In this document: positions 16,216 through 16,815 of the stretch, one piece after another
Position numbering within the stretch: position 1 is the stretch's first letter
How the letters are laid out: each line of letters begins with the position of its first letter
NCBI GenBank assembly: GCA_001275005.1
Contig: JWZX01001275.1
Coordinates: 1 to 16,815, forward strand
Reading direction: 5' to 3'
DNA length: 16,815 nucleotides
From: Chrysochromulina tobinii
Lineage: Eukaryota; Haptophyta; Prymnesiales; Chrysochromulinaceae
Position numbers and translations under genes: made by a program
Notes under the pieces: model-generated
Database searches by the model: none
Seen by the model: only the letters and a program-made list of their open reading frames with translations
What the model was told of the DNA's origin: nothing

Positions 16216-16815
16216 ATGCCGGAGCTCGTCACGCCTGAGCTCACACTCGTTCGCGTTGCTGATAAGGAGGCGCTGAACGAGTACGCCACGGCTCGCACAG
16301 CTGCCGGGGCTAGCGTGGACAGACACCTTAAGGCGAATCTGTCGCAGCTGTTGGGTTTTGACCAGGTTGGAAATGATCGAAAGAAAAGATGGGAAGCTTC
16401 AGATGGGACACGCGGCACATTCTACAATCTGGCAGACGTCTCGTGGTTTTATCACGCAGGCCTTCAAGAGGCGATCCCGCTCTTCGGCACGGCTGCTGCG
16501 AAGCACAGACAGCTTAAGCTCCAGCATGTCATCACAGATGGTGTTGACGTGTTCAAGCAGGTCATGGAAGGCAAGCGCTCTTCCAGAGAAGGATGGTTTT
16601 GTGACCTGCCGCCCCCAGCGCTAGCCACGCTACCTGATGGTGCTAGTATCATTGGACTCGCCGCGGCGCGGAATCATGGGGCGGCAGGCACCGTGCTGCC
16701 AGACGCGCCACCCGTTGCCATCATTGGACCCGCCGTCACCGCGCCCGTCACCGCGCCCGTCGCCGTCGTCGTGCCCGCCGCGGCGCTCGCTGCAGCCGCC
16801 GCTATCCCCATCGCT
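16216..16815 (+). CDS. Unknown protein, 3' end beyond window (200 codons visible)
   Basis: ATG 16216 opens a frame that stays open to the last base, so only the N-terminal 200 residues are seen. The frame is also open upstream of the ATG, so the start is not certain. Residues 1-135 have a normal globular mix (PELTLVRVADKEALNEYATA, SQLLGFDQVGNDRKKRW, GTFYNLADVSWFYHAGLQEA, LQHVITDGVDVFKQVMEGK); after about 150 it becomes Ala/Val/Pro-rich (TAPVTAPVAVVVPAAALAAA). Codons in the first 130 residues look less GC-rich than those of the neighbours, which could mean different origin or lower expression. No family recognised. Confidence 0.5.
   Translation, partial: MPELVTPELTLVRVADKEALNEYATARTAAGASVDRHLKANLSQLLGFDQVGNDRKKRWEASDGTRGTFYNLADVSWFYHAGLQEAIPLFGTAAAKHRQLKLQHVITDGVDVFKQVMEGKRSSREGWFCDLPPPALATLPDGASIIGLAAARNHGAAGTVLPDAPPVAIIGPAVTAPVTAPVAVVVPAAALAAAAAIPIA

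Overview
This window looks like nuclear DNA of a GC-rich, flagellated, plastid-bearing alga. A haptophyte is my best guess. The reasons are genes with GT-AG introns (donor GTGCG, acceptor TTGCAG or CCGCAG), long CAG/CCG-coded Gln and Pro tracts, a SHIPPO-repeat axonemal protein, a plant/algal-type peptidyl-serine galactosyltransferase, and a small protein whose N-terminus could be a plastid-targeting presequence. I saw no bacterial operon structure, rRNA, tRNA or CRISPR. The lineage is inferred from content, not from a database match.

Layout. Bases 1-1940 hold no gene I can support; they contain two near-identical ~270-300 bp segments (554-854 and 910-1179) with nested palindromes. Gene A (1941-5380, +) is a CCCH zinc-finger protein with a huge Gln/Pro-rich tail; it needs one intron and shows one apparent frameshift in a C-run. 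Bases 5381-6259 are gene-poor. Gene B (9073 to 6260, -) is a signal-peptide galactosyltransferase with a ShKT module and, after a 288-nt intron made only of four tandem repeats, a His/Ala-rich stalk and C-terminal membrane anchor. Gene C (9218-10171, +) is a LON substrate-binding-domain protein without protease. Gene D (11891 to 10491, -) is a SHIPPO/STPGR-repeat axonemal-type protein. Gene E (12238-12573, +) is a 111-residue unknown with a repeated DSSQxxDKA motif. Gene F (14916 to 12694, -) joins TPR-like repeats to a phytanoyl-CoA-dioxygenase-like Fe(II)/2-oxoglutarate oxygenase. Gene G (15101-~16010/16048, +) is an unknown with an internal duplication that becomes visible only after a frame change. 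Gene H (16216 to window end, +) is an incomplete unknown.

Genes B/C, D/E and F/G are three consecutive divergent (head-to-head) pairs separated by 144, 346 and 184 bp, so each pair probably shares a promoter region. The D/E and F/G intergenic regions both carry ACTTG/CAAGT pentamer repeats, and the same pentamer occurs inside the coding sequence of F. The genes do not form an obvious single pathway: they suggest RNA binding, secretory glycosylation, protein handling, flagellar structure and an oxygenase.

The most interesting item is the 74-nt tandem array inside gene B. Every unit starts with a 5' splice-site sequence and ends with a 3' splice-site sequence, with no exon between units. Removing all four units keeps the frame and adds a membrane-anchored half to the enzyme; keeping any one gives a stop within about a dozen codons and a soluble enzyme.
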